In this document: piece after piece, positions 48,987 to 63,049 of the stretch
Layout of the letters: every line of letters begins with the position of its first letter
Position numbering within the stretch: position 1 is the stretch's first letter
NCBI GenBank assembly: GCA_018524725.1
Contig: JAEUWP010000302.1
Location: 1 to 64,000, forward strand
Direction of reading: 5' to 3'
Length of the DNA: 64,000 nt
Source of the DNA: Podaxis mareebaensis
Taxonomy: Eukaryota > Basidiomycota > Agaricomycetes > Agaricales > Agaricaceae
Made by a program: the position numbers and the translations under genes
Notes under the pieces: model-generated
What the model saw: only the letters and a program-made list of their open reading frames with translations
Told to the model about the DNA's origin: nothing
Databases searched by the model: none

Positions 48987-50092
48987 TTGACCGATGGCTC
49001 ATATCTCTAATATCCGTTGGTAGTGATTCAGCCACTGGTTAGTCGTTTGTCACTACACTAGAGACGAATCTGAATAAAAATAGTCTCGCTGAGGGTACCA
49101 TGGATTTTGAATGCGTGAATGAATGCGTGAGAATTGTATTGTATCTTTAATTCAGTTATCATGCGTCAAAATCCATAGTACCCTCCGTGGGGCTTTTTCC
49201 AGTACTACGTGCCCAATGTGCAGGTCGAAGTAGACTGAACTATGGTAACTAAAAACGTGTACGGGTGTTAAGACCTGCGAGGGAATGAGAATACCACACT
49301 TATAACAAGAACTTGTTTAAATGCTTGTTACCCAGACAAGCATCGATGATGATTTCGGGTCGTTCTACTTCCCTTCCCCTAAAAAGCTTGTCAGTTTGCG
49401 AAATCTAGTACCGTTATTATGCAATGAGTGTCTGGAGAAGTATTGGAAGTATTCACTAAAAGTGGAGAAGAGTGAACAACAAGCAATCCATTCGGCCGGA
49501 GAAGATGATGCTAAAGACGCACATAATGGATGATGCAGACAAGAAAGAATAATAACTGTCAGAAGGTTGTCGCTGAAGCCACAGGATGCCTGCCAAAGAA
49601 AGACAGCAGAGGTTTTGGGCGTGGACATGAAGCTCCAGATTCGCAGGATGGATAGAAAAACGGCTAGCTCATGACTCCAGATTCATCAATCCAGTCGTTG
49701 GGTGTTCGTAACCACCATTAAATAACCGTTTTGGTCAGAGACGCAGGTGATCGACCCAATTTCCCGAAAGAAAAAAATCACACGCCAAGCTGGTTGGTCG
49801 GATTTCGCAAAGCATACAGACCCCGTTCATTGGAAATGACACCAGATTCGAGTGGTCGTAGGCACACAAGCTCCAGGAATAGACGTTGATTGGTAGGACA
49901 GAGGAAAAGAAACTGCACATGAATGTATGTGCTGAAGAGACTGTGATAGGGTGTCGCAATGACCCCAGGTGGTCGGTGTAGGCGGTATGACTTTCGCATC
50001 TTGCTAGTTTGGTTGAAGCAACGAGAGGCTAATAGGCGTGTATGGCAGCCCAGAGCGATGTATGTTCATGACAATCTGTCGGACCATGCGTC
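48987..50092. other. intergenic region with hairpin element
   Basis: This runs from the tRNA 5' end to the stop of the Rpp14-like gene. Apart from the hairpin, frames are short on both strands with no recognised motif. Confidence 0.5.
49091..49185. mobile_element. 95-bp inverted-repeat (MITE-like) hairpin
   Basis: The left arm GAGGGTACCATGGATTTTGA (49091-49110) is repeated in reverse complement at 49166-49185 with one mismatch. About 55 bases lie between the arms. I see no clear target-site duplication. It sits about 105 bases 5' of the tRNA-Arg gene. A MITE or simple fold-back element is most likely. Confidence 0.65.
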
Positions 50093-50437
50093 TCATACGA
50101 TGGGCTCGACTAAAAGGGATGGTAAAAATGAGGATTCCCTGACAAGGGAAAATTGCCGGTTTTCATTCCAAGATACCAGGCTTGTTAGTATTCGTAGGGC
50201 ATCGCTAACAATAGGGGGCTATTAGAGCATATTTGAGGTGCATATAGTCAGCTATACGCACTTTGGCCGAGCCCGAAGGACACATTCTGCTCCGTCATCG
50301 GTGACGAGAAGGATGTCAACTTGCGTGGCCTCTGCAGATAGACCAAACGCCTGGGAGAGGGCATCTGCAGTGGTCTTTCGTATGGTAAGGATATCAGAAC
50401 ATGGAGGAGATATCTTAAGGCGGATGTAGTGGTACAT
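50093..50437 (-). CDS. probable RNase P/MRP subunit of the Rpp14/Pop5 family
   Basis: Two exons (50437-50262, 50204-50093) join in phase to 95 residues. The N-terminus MYHYIRLKISPP fits the YHY(I/L)R opening of Rpp14, and DALSQAFGLSAEATQVDILLVTDDGAECVLRARPNDALRILTSL looks like the RNP-like fold of the Pop5/Rpp14 superfamily. It ends FLPSLLVEPIV. Members bind the RNA of RNase P or RNase MRP in the nucleus and help process tRNA and rRNA precursors. Length is near the lower end for the family. The next gene (DHHC) runs the opposite way, with about 260 bases between the starts. I am fairly sure of the exon join, less of the family. Confidence 0.65.
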
Positions 50438-50698
50438 GGTTGAGATCTTGGATCATCCACAGACTGAAAGATTTTGATTGAACAGGACCCTGGCAGGCGG
50501 ATGTGCTTACCTAATCGATGAGTTCATTCAAGTGGGCTACCTTCCCCATTCTTCACAGCCTGCCTGTTCCTGACCTTCTCCTCCCTCCTCCTCACGACGT
50601 GCTCTTCTTCCGTTTTAATTGCAAATCTTTGCTCTTGGTCTCACAAACTCACCGACTTTTACGCCTAGCAGGAGTTCCCTGCGTTCAATTCTGGATTT

Positions 50699-53600
50699 AT
50701 GCCCCAACAAAGTTCAACAACGTCACATTCGCAACGATTGCAGAAGATCCGGAAACCAACCAGACCACGAAGGAATACGACAAGCACGATTTCTACGACC
50801 ACTGCAAATGCCCGTCTCGAGGATGTGGTGCCACAGCTGTCCGAACACCAGTGCTGCGGAGTCGTGGAAGAGACAGCGTTTCATACACGGGAAAAGCGGG
50901 CGAACACCGCGAAGCCACAACCTTGGCTTCTTCGAAAGTTTATGGTTCTCGTCACATTGGGGATCATGGGATATGCAGGTTACGTTTACATTGGAAGATT
51001 TTGCAAGAGTGCAATCAGGCAAGACCGGGAGTTTGTTACGGGGAGAGCGACTGGGAGTAAGTTCTCTTCTCATTCATCATAACGCCTGAGTGCGCCTTGC
51101 AGATCCACCTGTGCTAACCTAATCATTGTTCACAGTTGTTCTACTAGTCATATTCTGTGTCCTATATTTGTGGATGATATGGGCATACATGAAGGTATTT
51201 CAGGCTCCTGTGAATGAGAAGTCGCAAAATTGACGAAGTGAAGGTGATACTGACTTCACCGGGCTTTGCGAGAGACGTACGTTTTTTGGCTATATTTGCA
51301 ACAGTTCGACTGACTCCGCAATAGTATATACCCGAAACCTCTCAACCACTTTTCGACCCTCCTGATACCAGACGTTCGGATTTCAGCCTAGAGCACACAT
51401 TATCACATTATCAACCGGAATACCCGAAATCACAACTGGAATTTGAACCCACACGAACGCACCGTTATAATAAACCTTCGTATTCTTCTACTTCCAGTCA
51501 CGCACCGAATCATCTCAATCGTTCACTGCCCGCTGACCCCATTGCTGGGCCGTCCTATGAGGATATTGTTCTCCGGAGCTCTATACATGACCGGAATATG
51601 AATTTCGAACAGGGAGTGGGGGAACCGGACGCAGGAAGAATGGCTAGCTCATCCGTGGTTGGGGATGAAGATGGAGGGGTTGGGCAGGGAAGATTGAGGA
51701 CCCCGTTTGATCCTCCATTTACTACTTTCCTTCCTGACGAAGAGTCCACGCGACAGGATGAAACTCCGGTGGGACATAGGCATGACGCACATGCTCTTGA
51801 GATGGGTCCACTCAGTGGTCATGTGCCTCGCGTCGGAGCCTTGGATAACAATTCGCGGGCAACAGACTCTACGGCACCGCCGCCGCCGCAGGCCAATTCT
51901 AAGGCCCCGAATGATCGATCTTTGTGGAAAGTAATATTTTTCCCATGTGCCCTCTGCTGTGGTAGCCAAACCGCCAGTCGTAAGAAGAACGGGGAGTTAC
52001 CTGTTCGAAGAAGACCTTCGACGACTCCTGTTTTACACCCAGCACATCGATATTGTCACCGAGACCGAATTGTGAAACCTTATCGAGCCCACCACTGTCG
52101 TAGTTGTGGTACTGTGAGTCTCAAAGCTATAGTTATGTTGGCCTCCAAATAGATGACGAGTATCACTCACAGTGTGTCTTGAAATTTGATCATCATTGCC
52201 CTTGTACGTCCACTTCTACCCGCCTTCCGTCTCTATTGTCTCTGTTACGAACCCTCCCCCACAGGGATAGGGCAGTGCGTCGGCGCCAGGAACCACAAAG
52301 TATGCTCGCTTGCCCCTTTATACTCCTCTTTGCTAAGCTAATCGTTTAGTTCTTCCTGAATTTCTGCCAAGCGGGAGCCTTCTTGACTCTGTACGTACTT
52401 GGCACTCTCGTCGGGTTCAGCGTGCCGGCTTGGGCTTCGACATCTTCCACCGCTCACCTGGATCCACAAATTATTGTTGTTAGCGCTCTGTATGTGCTTA
52501 ATATGTGAACCGGTATCATGATCTCACGCTTTTGCTTATAGAGCTGCTCTTTTTACACTGTTCACAACTGTACTCGTGTGCTCTCATGTACTGTTGATAT
52601 TGAAGGGACAAACGACGGTTGAGAGTATGGCAATCCACGCCATAAAAGAGCGAGAGTCGGCAGCCCTGACCAGAGAATATGGCTGGTTCGCATTCTCGTG
52701 AGTGATGACATAGACTCAGTAATGATTGTCTTTTAACCGAACCGACACCTGTTGGTATAGTGCCAAGCGAGAGACTCGAAGGCAATGGAACGAGGAATGG
52801 GGCGACCTAGATACCGAAGGCAATATATGGTGGACCGGGAGCTGGAAACAGGGATGGATTGATGTCATGGGCACAAACCCTTTGGGATGGATATGTGAGT
52901 CCTCGCTTTGTGCTTGGCTCTTCTCTTTCCTTTCGTGGCTGCATCACGCGGCCTCATGAGTTCTATTTTTGTTGTGGTGGCGGAATGGTTCCTATTACCT
53001 TCAGCCGGTCGTCGATCAGCAAAATTGTTTTCATTGTTATCATAAGAGCTTAGTGGAGCAGAGACATCCTCGCAGGTGCGAAATGTACTCTTGGCTCTGC
53101 GCACTCCACTCACGGACGGCCTCGAGCCACATCTCTGTTCTGTTTTGTTCCGCTTTCTCCACTTTCCTCTTTTCCCTGTCTTTGTGACGTACGTCCATAC
53201 GCTCCACGTAAACTGTCGGCCGTTGCCAGTGCAGCGTGTGGCATTCATATGGTAGCGGTTATCTTGGGAGACCTTATCTGCTGCCTGTGAGGGGCGTATT
53301 GGTGGTATGCATCATGCATACTCACCAAATGATCTTATCGTGCTGGCACTCGGCTTCTTTTGGGGTGGGATTGCAGCGCCCTCCAACAAATTTGGATGGA
53401 CCTTTCTGATCCCTCCTTCCGTTGTGCTTCATCTCTCCTTCGGGCAAGGAACGACTTGTTCTCCACCTAGATGGACATACAGGGAACACCGTTGCTTGTC
53501 ATCTCCTGCATCAGGTAGCGCAGAGTTTGGTGCTGCCCATACGTAACGATAAGCAGAACTCTTATCTATTCCCCCTTCTTTTTGTCCTTCATTTCGAGGT

Positions 53601-53733
53601 GCGGGATGCTGATTCCGAAATAGTGCCAATCGGTCGGAGCTTAAGTGACGGGCTGTCGTACCCAGTCAATCCCCGGTTCGATGAGCAAGGAAAGCTTCGG
53701 AGGCGGACAGAATGGCCAGCCGAGTTGCGGTAA
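50699..53733 (+). CDS. DHHC-type protein S-acyltransferase (palmitoyltransferase)
   Basis: DHHC enzymes attach palmitate to cysteines of membrane proteins. Spans one and two lie in FMVLVTLGIMGYAGYVYIG and LLVIFCVLYLWMIWAYMK, then LTSPGFARDYIPETSQ. A long, probably disordered loop of about 200 residues precedes the Cys-rich domain, which reads [32 protein letters not shown] across three exons. All zinc cysteines and histidines and the DHHC catalytic motif are present. Spans three and four follow (GAFLTLYVLGTLVGF, VVSALAALFTLFTTVLVC), then a TTxE-like motif in GQTTVES, and the NPLGW...LPIGRSLSDGLSYPVNPRFDEQG tail to TAA 53733. An intron of about 728 bases (52892-53619) precedes the last exon. 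The N-terminus is uncertain: an ATG at 50699 is the first in frame, but CCGVVEE may mark the real N-terminal exon. Confidence 0.85.
52892..53619 (+). other. long intron (about 728 nt) in the DHHC gene
   Basis: The donor GTGAGTCC after GWI and the acceptor GAAATAG before LPIGRS restore the conserved tail. Other introns here are mostly 50 to 60 nt. I found no tRNA, snoRNA box pair or conserved frame inside; a 3' part might hide an unrecognised small exon. Confidence 0.7.
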
Positions 53734-54067
53734 CCTCTGCCAGGTTTTCTCGGTGTTGCGGACATGTTTTGTTTTCAGGCTTGATGGACACTTGTCTGGA
53801 GTGGAGCGGGAGATGCGTGTGCAGAGGAGATTTGCGGTCTATTGTGGGTACATTCTGTAGGAGTATGTATAAAGTTAGTTGATGGCCGCGGAGCATGTGA
53901 CCCGGAGCAAGCGAAGTGGGGATGAAAGAAGGCTGAGCCGACAGTGGCGGGCGGAACCTGCATCGTCCTTATAAAGTTCCTGCCGGCAGTGATGGTCGCT
54001 CTTAAACCCCTTTCACACACACGACTTCATTCTTAACTACAACCACCATCATCTGAACTACCACATT
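53734..54067. promoter_or_regulatory. intergenic region and promoter of ornithine aminotransferase; TATA box
   Basis: These 334 bases lie between the DHHC stop and the next start codon. TATAAAG at 53970-53976 is about 95 bases upstream of the ATG at 54068, followed by C/A-rich sequence typical of a fungal transcription start. No other gene. Confidence 0.5.
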
Positions 54068-56565
<2,498 letters not shown>

Positions 56566-57739
56566 ATCATAAGGCATAATGACCCGATACCAACCCAGCC
56601 GTGGACCGATCCGACATCTTTGTCCGTGTTCATGATTATGTCTTCATCTCCGTAATGTATCATGTTGCATCATCTTATGTCTGTTTTCTCGGTATATCAC
56701 CTAGTATGGCCTTCATTCTCTGAATTTCAAGGTTACATGCACGCAGATTATGGGCTTTAGTCCATACCTCGGCTGAACTTGTGTATCTTTACCCATTACT
56801 CTGTGTATACACGGCATTATCCTTCAATCACAACCATTCCGTAATACATCGCACAAATACCCCAGTGTCATCCTTGCCCAAGGCATTGTAAGCCAACAAA
56901 TACAGTGTGACAGAAGATGTAGGACACCTCGTAAGGCCAATCCCTACGAACAAGAGATCCACCGAAATAAATGCCCCCTCTAGAACCGTTTTTAGAGTAA
57001 GTTTTGTTCTTCCCCTACATTAGCAACTCAAGAATCGGTAGGAATTTCGAGTCTCGAGTGAATAATAGGGGAGAGTCCAAGCGAACTGATAAGCGGAGAG
57101 GCACATTGACAGTAGGAGAAGCACTAAGATAAGACCAGGAGAAGCTGCTTGTCAAGTTTCCTTGAGGATGGATGTATTACTTCCAGATGTTTGATATTCT
57201 TTAAGAGATGACAGAATTTCGTGACATGCATTATCGCATGATGTAAAGAATACAAGGAAGAAATCACAAGCAAAAGCGAAGCTGCAGGCTTTTTATAACA
57301 CGTGTATTTAGGGCTGGTCCGGTCTCGGAACATGTGCCGTATCCATGCTCTGATCGTGGGGATTTCCGCTGGTTCTGCTTCGTTGAATTCCACTTGGGGG
57401 CAAGATGTCAGGAATTGTGAGGAAGATGACATCCCTTCATACCGGAACATGGTCAACTTCCGAGCACACCATGCACCAAGTCCCCAGTAGCTTCGAGGAC
57501 GAGACACGAGAACTCCAATGGCCGAGCGAAGTCGGACCGATTTATTTGTGCGTATTTGCACAAGACCAATGAATGCCCGATTGCAAACGTGTTTTCTAGA
57601 AGGGTAGGGATGTGGTAATAGAGCCCTCAGGTAACCGTCTGTACGGCCGTCGTCCCTGTAGGGTTTTTAGTTCTTGCTTTTTCTCTCGCTTTTCCTTCTC
57701 GTTCAACCAAGCACAACGTTCGTTGCCTGTGGCTTCGCC
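56566..57739. other. intergenic, no gene seen
   Basis: This lies between the ornithine aminotransferase stop and the CHO2 start, both on the plus strand. A T/C-rich stretch at about 57670-57720 just before the CHO2 ATG is a common fungal promoter feature. A minus-strand frame at 57561-57124 has no motif. Confidence 0.5.
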
Positions 57740-60700
57740 ATGACCACCGCAGACACGCAACAACCGCAATCATCCCTGCGCCAGCGCAGGAATAGTGCGG
57801 CTAAGGTCTCTCCACAGGCCAAGAAGGCCAACGGTAGCGCTACCGTGGATAAGGGGCCGAGTGACGCGGATGAATCTAAACAAAGCAGATGTGAAGAAAT
57901 TGTATGGGGTAAAACTCCAAGCGGCGAAGGTATGCATTTCATGTCATCTTGCACAACGCTAAGGAAGATTAACGTATTTTTCGTGTCGCCAACAGTGTTT
58001 CGTGTCCCTACAACGCATGATGTGTTGACCACTCTATTCCACCCGGGATACCCCAAGAGTCACCTTGACCTACTTAACTTAGGTTTACTCAGCCTTCAGC
58101 TCCTACTATATTTCTCGTTGTCGAGGAAAGCTGCGCAGACATTCTTCTTCTTGTATTTTGCGTTTTGGCGCACTGCGTATGATGCAGGTTTGGGCTGGGT
58201 GCTGACGAAGCAGAGCAAGAAGAAATGGATTGTGAGGGAGGTTCAGCGTCTGGGTTGGTTGGATGAACAAAGGCGTCCTGCAGTTAGAAGCTGGATCAAG
58301 AAGCAGCTGGTTGGCAAGATGGGAAGTGATTATTCGTTCGATGTGAGTATATGCGCGTCTATATTATACTTGAACTGAGATTTATTGATACTCGCAACCT
58401 TTTGTAGGAACTCCCACTGGAATATAACACCTGGCTGCTCTTCCGTCAGGCGGTTGATGTTATTCTAGTCAAGTACGTTTTAACCCCTAGAGATGTACTT
58501 ACCCCGCTGAATGACTTGTGACAGTGATTTCCTCTCCTACTGCATGTTCGCCTTTTCGTGCTTCCGCGTTCCCCAGGGTCTCTCCACCGTTGTTCACATC
58601 ATGAGGTGAACCTACATTATATTAACATTTTGAGGGGTTGATCAAACTAATGTTTCCGTTCCAGATGGCTTGGGGGCATTGTTCTCATTGGTTTTAATCT
58701 TTGGGTAAAGACTGAAGCTCACAACGTCGTCAAAGACTATGGTTGGTACTGGGGGGACGTCTTCTTCCAACGGGGAAACCTGGTCTTTGATGGAGTTTTT
58801 GAGCTAGCTCCTCACCCGATGTACTCTGTTGGTAAGTAACATTCCGGTCCAGGTTTTTCAGCCCCTGAGATCTATTTCTGTGACTGCTCGTGTTCTAAGT
58901 CGGCGTGGATTTTAGGGTATGCCGGGTACTATGGCCTCTCTTTGATCTGTGGAAGTTACCCCGTTCTCTTCGTAAGCCTTGCAGCTCATGCCGCCCAATT
59001 CGCTTTCCTCGTTCTCTTTGAGAACCCTCGTGAGTTTCATTTTATTTATTTTTCACAGTAGCTAATTTCCACCGTTGCTATCCTCCCTGTTCCAAACGCG
59101 GACCAGATATTGAACGTTACTATGGAAAACCTAAGGTCATCGCAAAGCGTATTCCAGTCGTTCCTTTTGCCAACTATACAAATGGAAACGCAGCTACTTG
59201 TGCTTCTGTTGATAAAGATGGTGTTGTCACCCTGATCGAGACGGAGACGGACATGGAGACAGAAACCGAGACCGAGGATTGCATCAGCCATGTTAGCTCT
59301 GCGGGGGTGAAGGGCAAGTCCGTGGCGGCCGCTTCGAGGCACCGACCTACACCTTCGAATGCAAGCTCCGCCTCCGCAACCGGGAAAAAGAAAGCGGTCT
59401 CACAGCATGATTTGTTGAATAAGTACTTCCGTAGGGATGTGGTCGTGCTCAAAAATTTGGATCTCCTTCGGTTAGTTGATTTTTCGGTTAACGTTAAGTG
59501 CCTACAAGCTAATCTTGATATGCAGTGCAAATGACATTATGCTTGTACTCATCATGTTCTATGCCTTTACGTGGACGTTCATTCCAAGGAACCTTTCAGA
59601 CAAGGCTGTTCTCGCACTCCACTTTGTTCACGCTTTGACTTGGTGCATAATCCATTACTTCGGTTTGGGGCTACTTCTCCGTGCTCAAAGCGAAAGCAAA
59701 TTTCTTGTTCGGCACTACATGAAGAATTATCATTACCCCGATGGTGGCAAGGGTGCTGTTGTTGAGGCGTTTACGAACTGGAAGGCAATTTATAATATGA
59801 GCATGTGCATGACTTATGGTATTCGCTTACCTGATTCATGAACCACGATTTGGATCTGATTCCCTGTATGATTTTAGTGTCTTGTCTTGGTGTTGTCGCG
59901 AAGACGTACTTGATCCCGAACGACTGGAGCGTTGGCAACGACTTACTGTGCCATACCCTTGGAGCCGTACGCACTCATCCTGCCATCTTCGCGCCACCCT
60001 CATTCATGGTATCTGATTAGCTTTTGATTGGCCTTCATATCTGGGCCTCCATGGAATCTTACGAGGTCTTGGGCCTGTTTGGTATGCACTCATTCAGCGT
60101 CCTATCGTTTGATGTTAACCAAGGCATAGGGTGGTTCTTTAGTGATTTCTTCATGGAGGAGTTCCCCGCCCATGTTGAATACACCGGCATTTACAGGTAT
60201 GAAGCCAGAATCATTCTCCACTGTAATTCGGGCTATTCCTGACAGCGTCTCTACGCTTCAGGTACTTGAACAATCCCGAAGCAATGGGCGGTGCAGCCTG
60301 GTTCGGTCTAGCCTTGATCAGTGGCAGCAAGCTTGTTCTTTCCCTCGCTGTTACTCGTCACCTCGCCAGCTGGTGGTTCTTGAGCAATGTCGAGAAGTGT
60401 GTGCACGTTCCTGCGGATGTCAATGGTCCTTTTAACTTAGTGTCACGAAATTTTTAACTCACAGCCCCCACATGCGCAAACTCTATGGCAATTCCCTCCG
60501 CAAGGATGCCGGCTTTGTCAAGGTCATCAAGAGTGTTGCTAGCAAGAACGCACGGATTCTTGAGTCTCGTGCGGGCAAACATGCTCCGGACCTCAAACGT
60601 GTCGCACGGGAGGTCAAGGGAACGTTTGACAAGGTGTATGAGGAGACTGCGGAAGCCGTTGAGGAGTTCCTTGCTAAGTGTGCGTGCATTTGCAGTGTTA

Positions 60701-61874
60701 CTCGTAGGAGTTGATTGCTTCATGATTTGTGACCTTTAGCGCGCCCCAAGATTTCAGAGGTGGTTCAAGATACCAAGGTTCTTTTACAACAGTCCAGGGA
60801 AAGGCTGGTCATCACGTTCGTTGCGCATGTACACTTAGTGGTTGATCCTGTCGACTGATCGTCCTTCACTAGCCGCATAGCCAATGATCTCTCTTCTTAC
60901 GAGACTGATAAGTACCGCGTCTCCATTGTTCCCAGCCCTTCTACGGGTACATCCTCCTTCTATCTTGGCGAGCCAATCACTGTCAAATGGCAAGCTCCTC
61001 GCAACCACTCACGCAAGGACTGGATCGGACTCTACCGGGTATGATGGGCGCTTCTCTTTATGACGTCTTAATGGCCCACTAACGCAAATCAGGTTGGTGC
61101 AAACAAATCGACACTTGTGACGAAGGTTTCGTCACTCGGCATGTGGCTTCCTGTACACGACGAAGAGTGGGATGGAGATATTCCTCTTGGGATGGACAGA
61201 CCCCCTAGTCCCCACCATGACTCGGAAAGTGGATCCGTCACTTTCAAGGGTAACACCTTACCCTGGTTAGTGGGTAAATATGAGGTAGGTTCATGGAAAT
61301 GAAATGCAGATATCCAGTTCGGGATCTCACTCGGCTTCTTCAGGTCCGCTATCATCACGATGGCAAATACAACGTCATGAGTCTAGATGGACCCATTGAG
61401 ATTCATGGTAAGTCGCGGGTTGCTTCCAATTCACTCCTTTCGCGGTTTCTCGATTGACTGATTGACTACTGAATAGTCGATCGACCTGAGAACCTTGACT
61501 TCCCAACCGTCCGCCACAGCCTAATGCGCATCGTTCCGTTATGCTTGGACTCTGACCCGTCACTGATTCCGCTTTCCTGCAAAGCATCGACGTCATCATC
61601 CGAAGTCGGAAGTAGCAGTTCATCAATGCCTTCCTCCGCCACCAACACTGGCAGCAACGTCAACCCTGATGACTCGGAGACAGAAGATAGGGATCCCGAT
61701 GACTTCAGCTTTTGGTCGGAACGTCAGGCGAAGAGGATCTGCATTGCGATAAAGCAGATATTTGATGTGGAATATGCATCGGAAGTAGTGGTTGCAGATG
61801 CGAATTTGACGGCCTTGGCAAACCGGATATTGCTTTCGAAGGAGATATTGACCACTTCGAATGCCAACAAGTGA
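57740..61874 (+). CDS. CHO2: phosphatidylethanolamine N-methyltransferase (CHO2)
   Basis: Cho2 makes the first methylation of phosphatidylethanolamine with S-adenosylmethionine on the way to phosphatidylcholine, in the ER membrane. ATG at 57740 starts a polar tail, then many membrane spans. Two related halves carry the methyltransferase landmarks: [25 protein letters not shown] in the first, and [27 protein letters not shown] in the second. Other conserved parts are [16 protein letters not shown] near the N-terminus, NDWSVGND, and a C-terminal soluble region with [54 protein letters not shown] and [27 protein letters not shown]. Length exceeds 900 residues, normal for fungal Cho2. The acidic run of Thr/Glu after VVTLIETET and the Ser-rich loops are low-complexity inserts. 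About fifteen introns, all GT-AG. Confidence 0.95.
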
Positions 61875-63049
61875 GACGGTGCTGATGATGGGCGCATCGC
61901 TGCTTCGGATTCGGGCCTGATCGCCTGGCGCTGGCATCTTCCCTCTTCGCTCCTGCTCCGGATGACGATGCTATGACAGTATCACATATTTTCCTCATAA
62001 TTCTTCATCGGCACGACTAGCATGTTTTGGATGTCATTCACCTTGATGTAATCATGGAATCGAATTTTTTTTCAATTCCCATTATAAAGTTAATCTTCAG
62101 TTAATCCCAAGGGTGTAATCACCCATTAACACTTTGCTAATTCCCGCTCACGCCTTGAAAATTTTTCTCTGAAACGTGAATCTGTGAACCGATCTCGATT
62201 CGGAGTTGAACAAGTGCATCTGAATGCTGTGTCGGACAATGTTTCGAGACCGCGTGGGTCGATGGACTGACTGCCTGGTCAGTCTGAAACAAACCACGAA
62301 AGACTCGGCCTGCCTCTGAGCCAAAAAACCACGCGAGCGTACGATCTGGTCTCACAGCGTGAAAGGAAAGGCCAACGCAGTGACACCTGCATGGTGCTTT
62401 CCAAAACCACTATATCACCAGTCCTCACATGGCCCCCAGCCACAGGTACTCCTCCCAGCCAATTGAGTCCATTGACGTATGGAAATGTGCTAGTGTTCGA
62501 GCCAAGGACCTGGACTTGTCGAACAAGTTGCCACTATGAAAACGACACAAGTCCCAGCACCAAACCACTGCGAGGTTCCGGTCGAATAACGTTGTCAAAC
62601 TCTGTCAGTGTTGCCGTAATTATCTGCAAACACTTGACGCCGCCAATTCAATAGTTAGTTACATTTATAGTTGGAGTAAGTGAGTGATTCTTTAAAGCTT
62701 TAACGTTTTATACGCTGTCAGCGGGTTTATGTTATTTTGAACGCGTTTACCGTGAACTTTCGGATCCTGAAGAGGTATGGAAGCAGTTAAGGCGTTACAG
62801 TCATCGGGCCCTTGAGGTGCATAAACATTCAGCCGTTGACCTCATGTAATCCTCCACCGCCGCCGTCCATTTGAATGGTACACGATTGACTCGAGTGGGA
62901 TTGCCGTATGTTTCAATATGTGGAGATAGAGTATACAGCGGTACCACTATCTCAGGGTTGATGTAGGTTAAGTCATTGATATTGACTCCGAGAATGCAGA
63001 ATGGACTTACCAAGTGGATTCACTGCGCAAACTCGGACACTAGGAGGTC
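61875..63049. other. intergenic between convergent genes, no gene seen
   Basis: This runs from the CHO2 stop to the end of the ALKBH6 gene. Frames such as 63013-62801 (-) show no motif. The sequence just after CHO2 is AT-rich and may hold both 3' ends. Confidence 0.5.
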
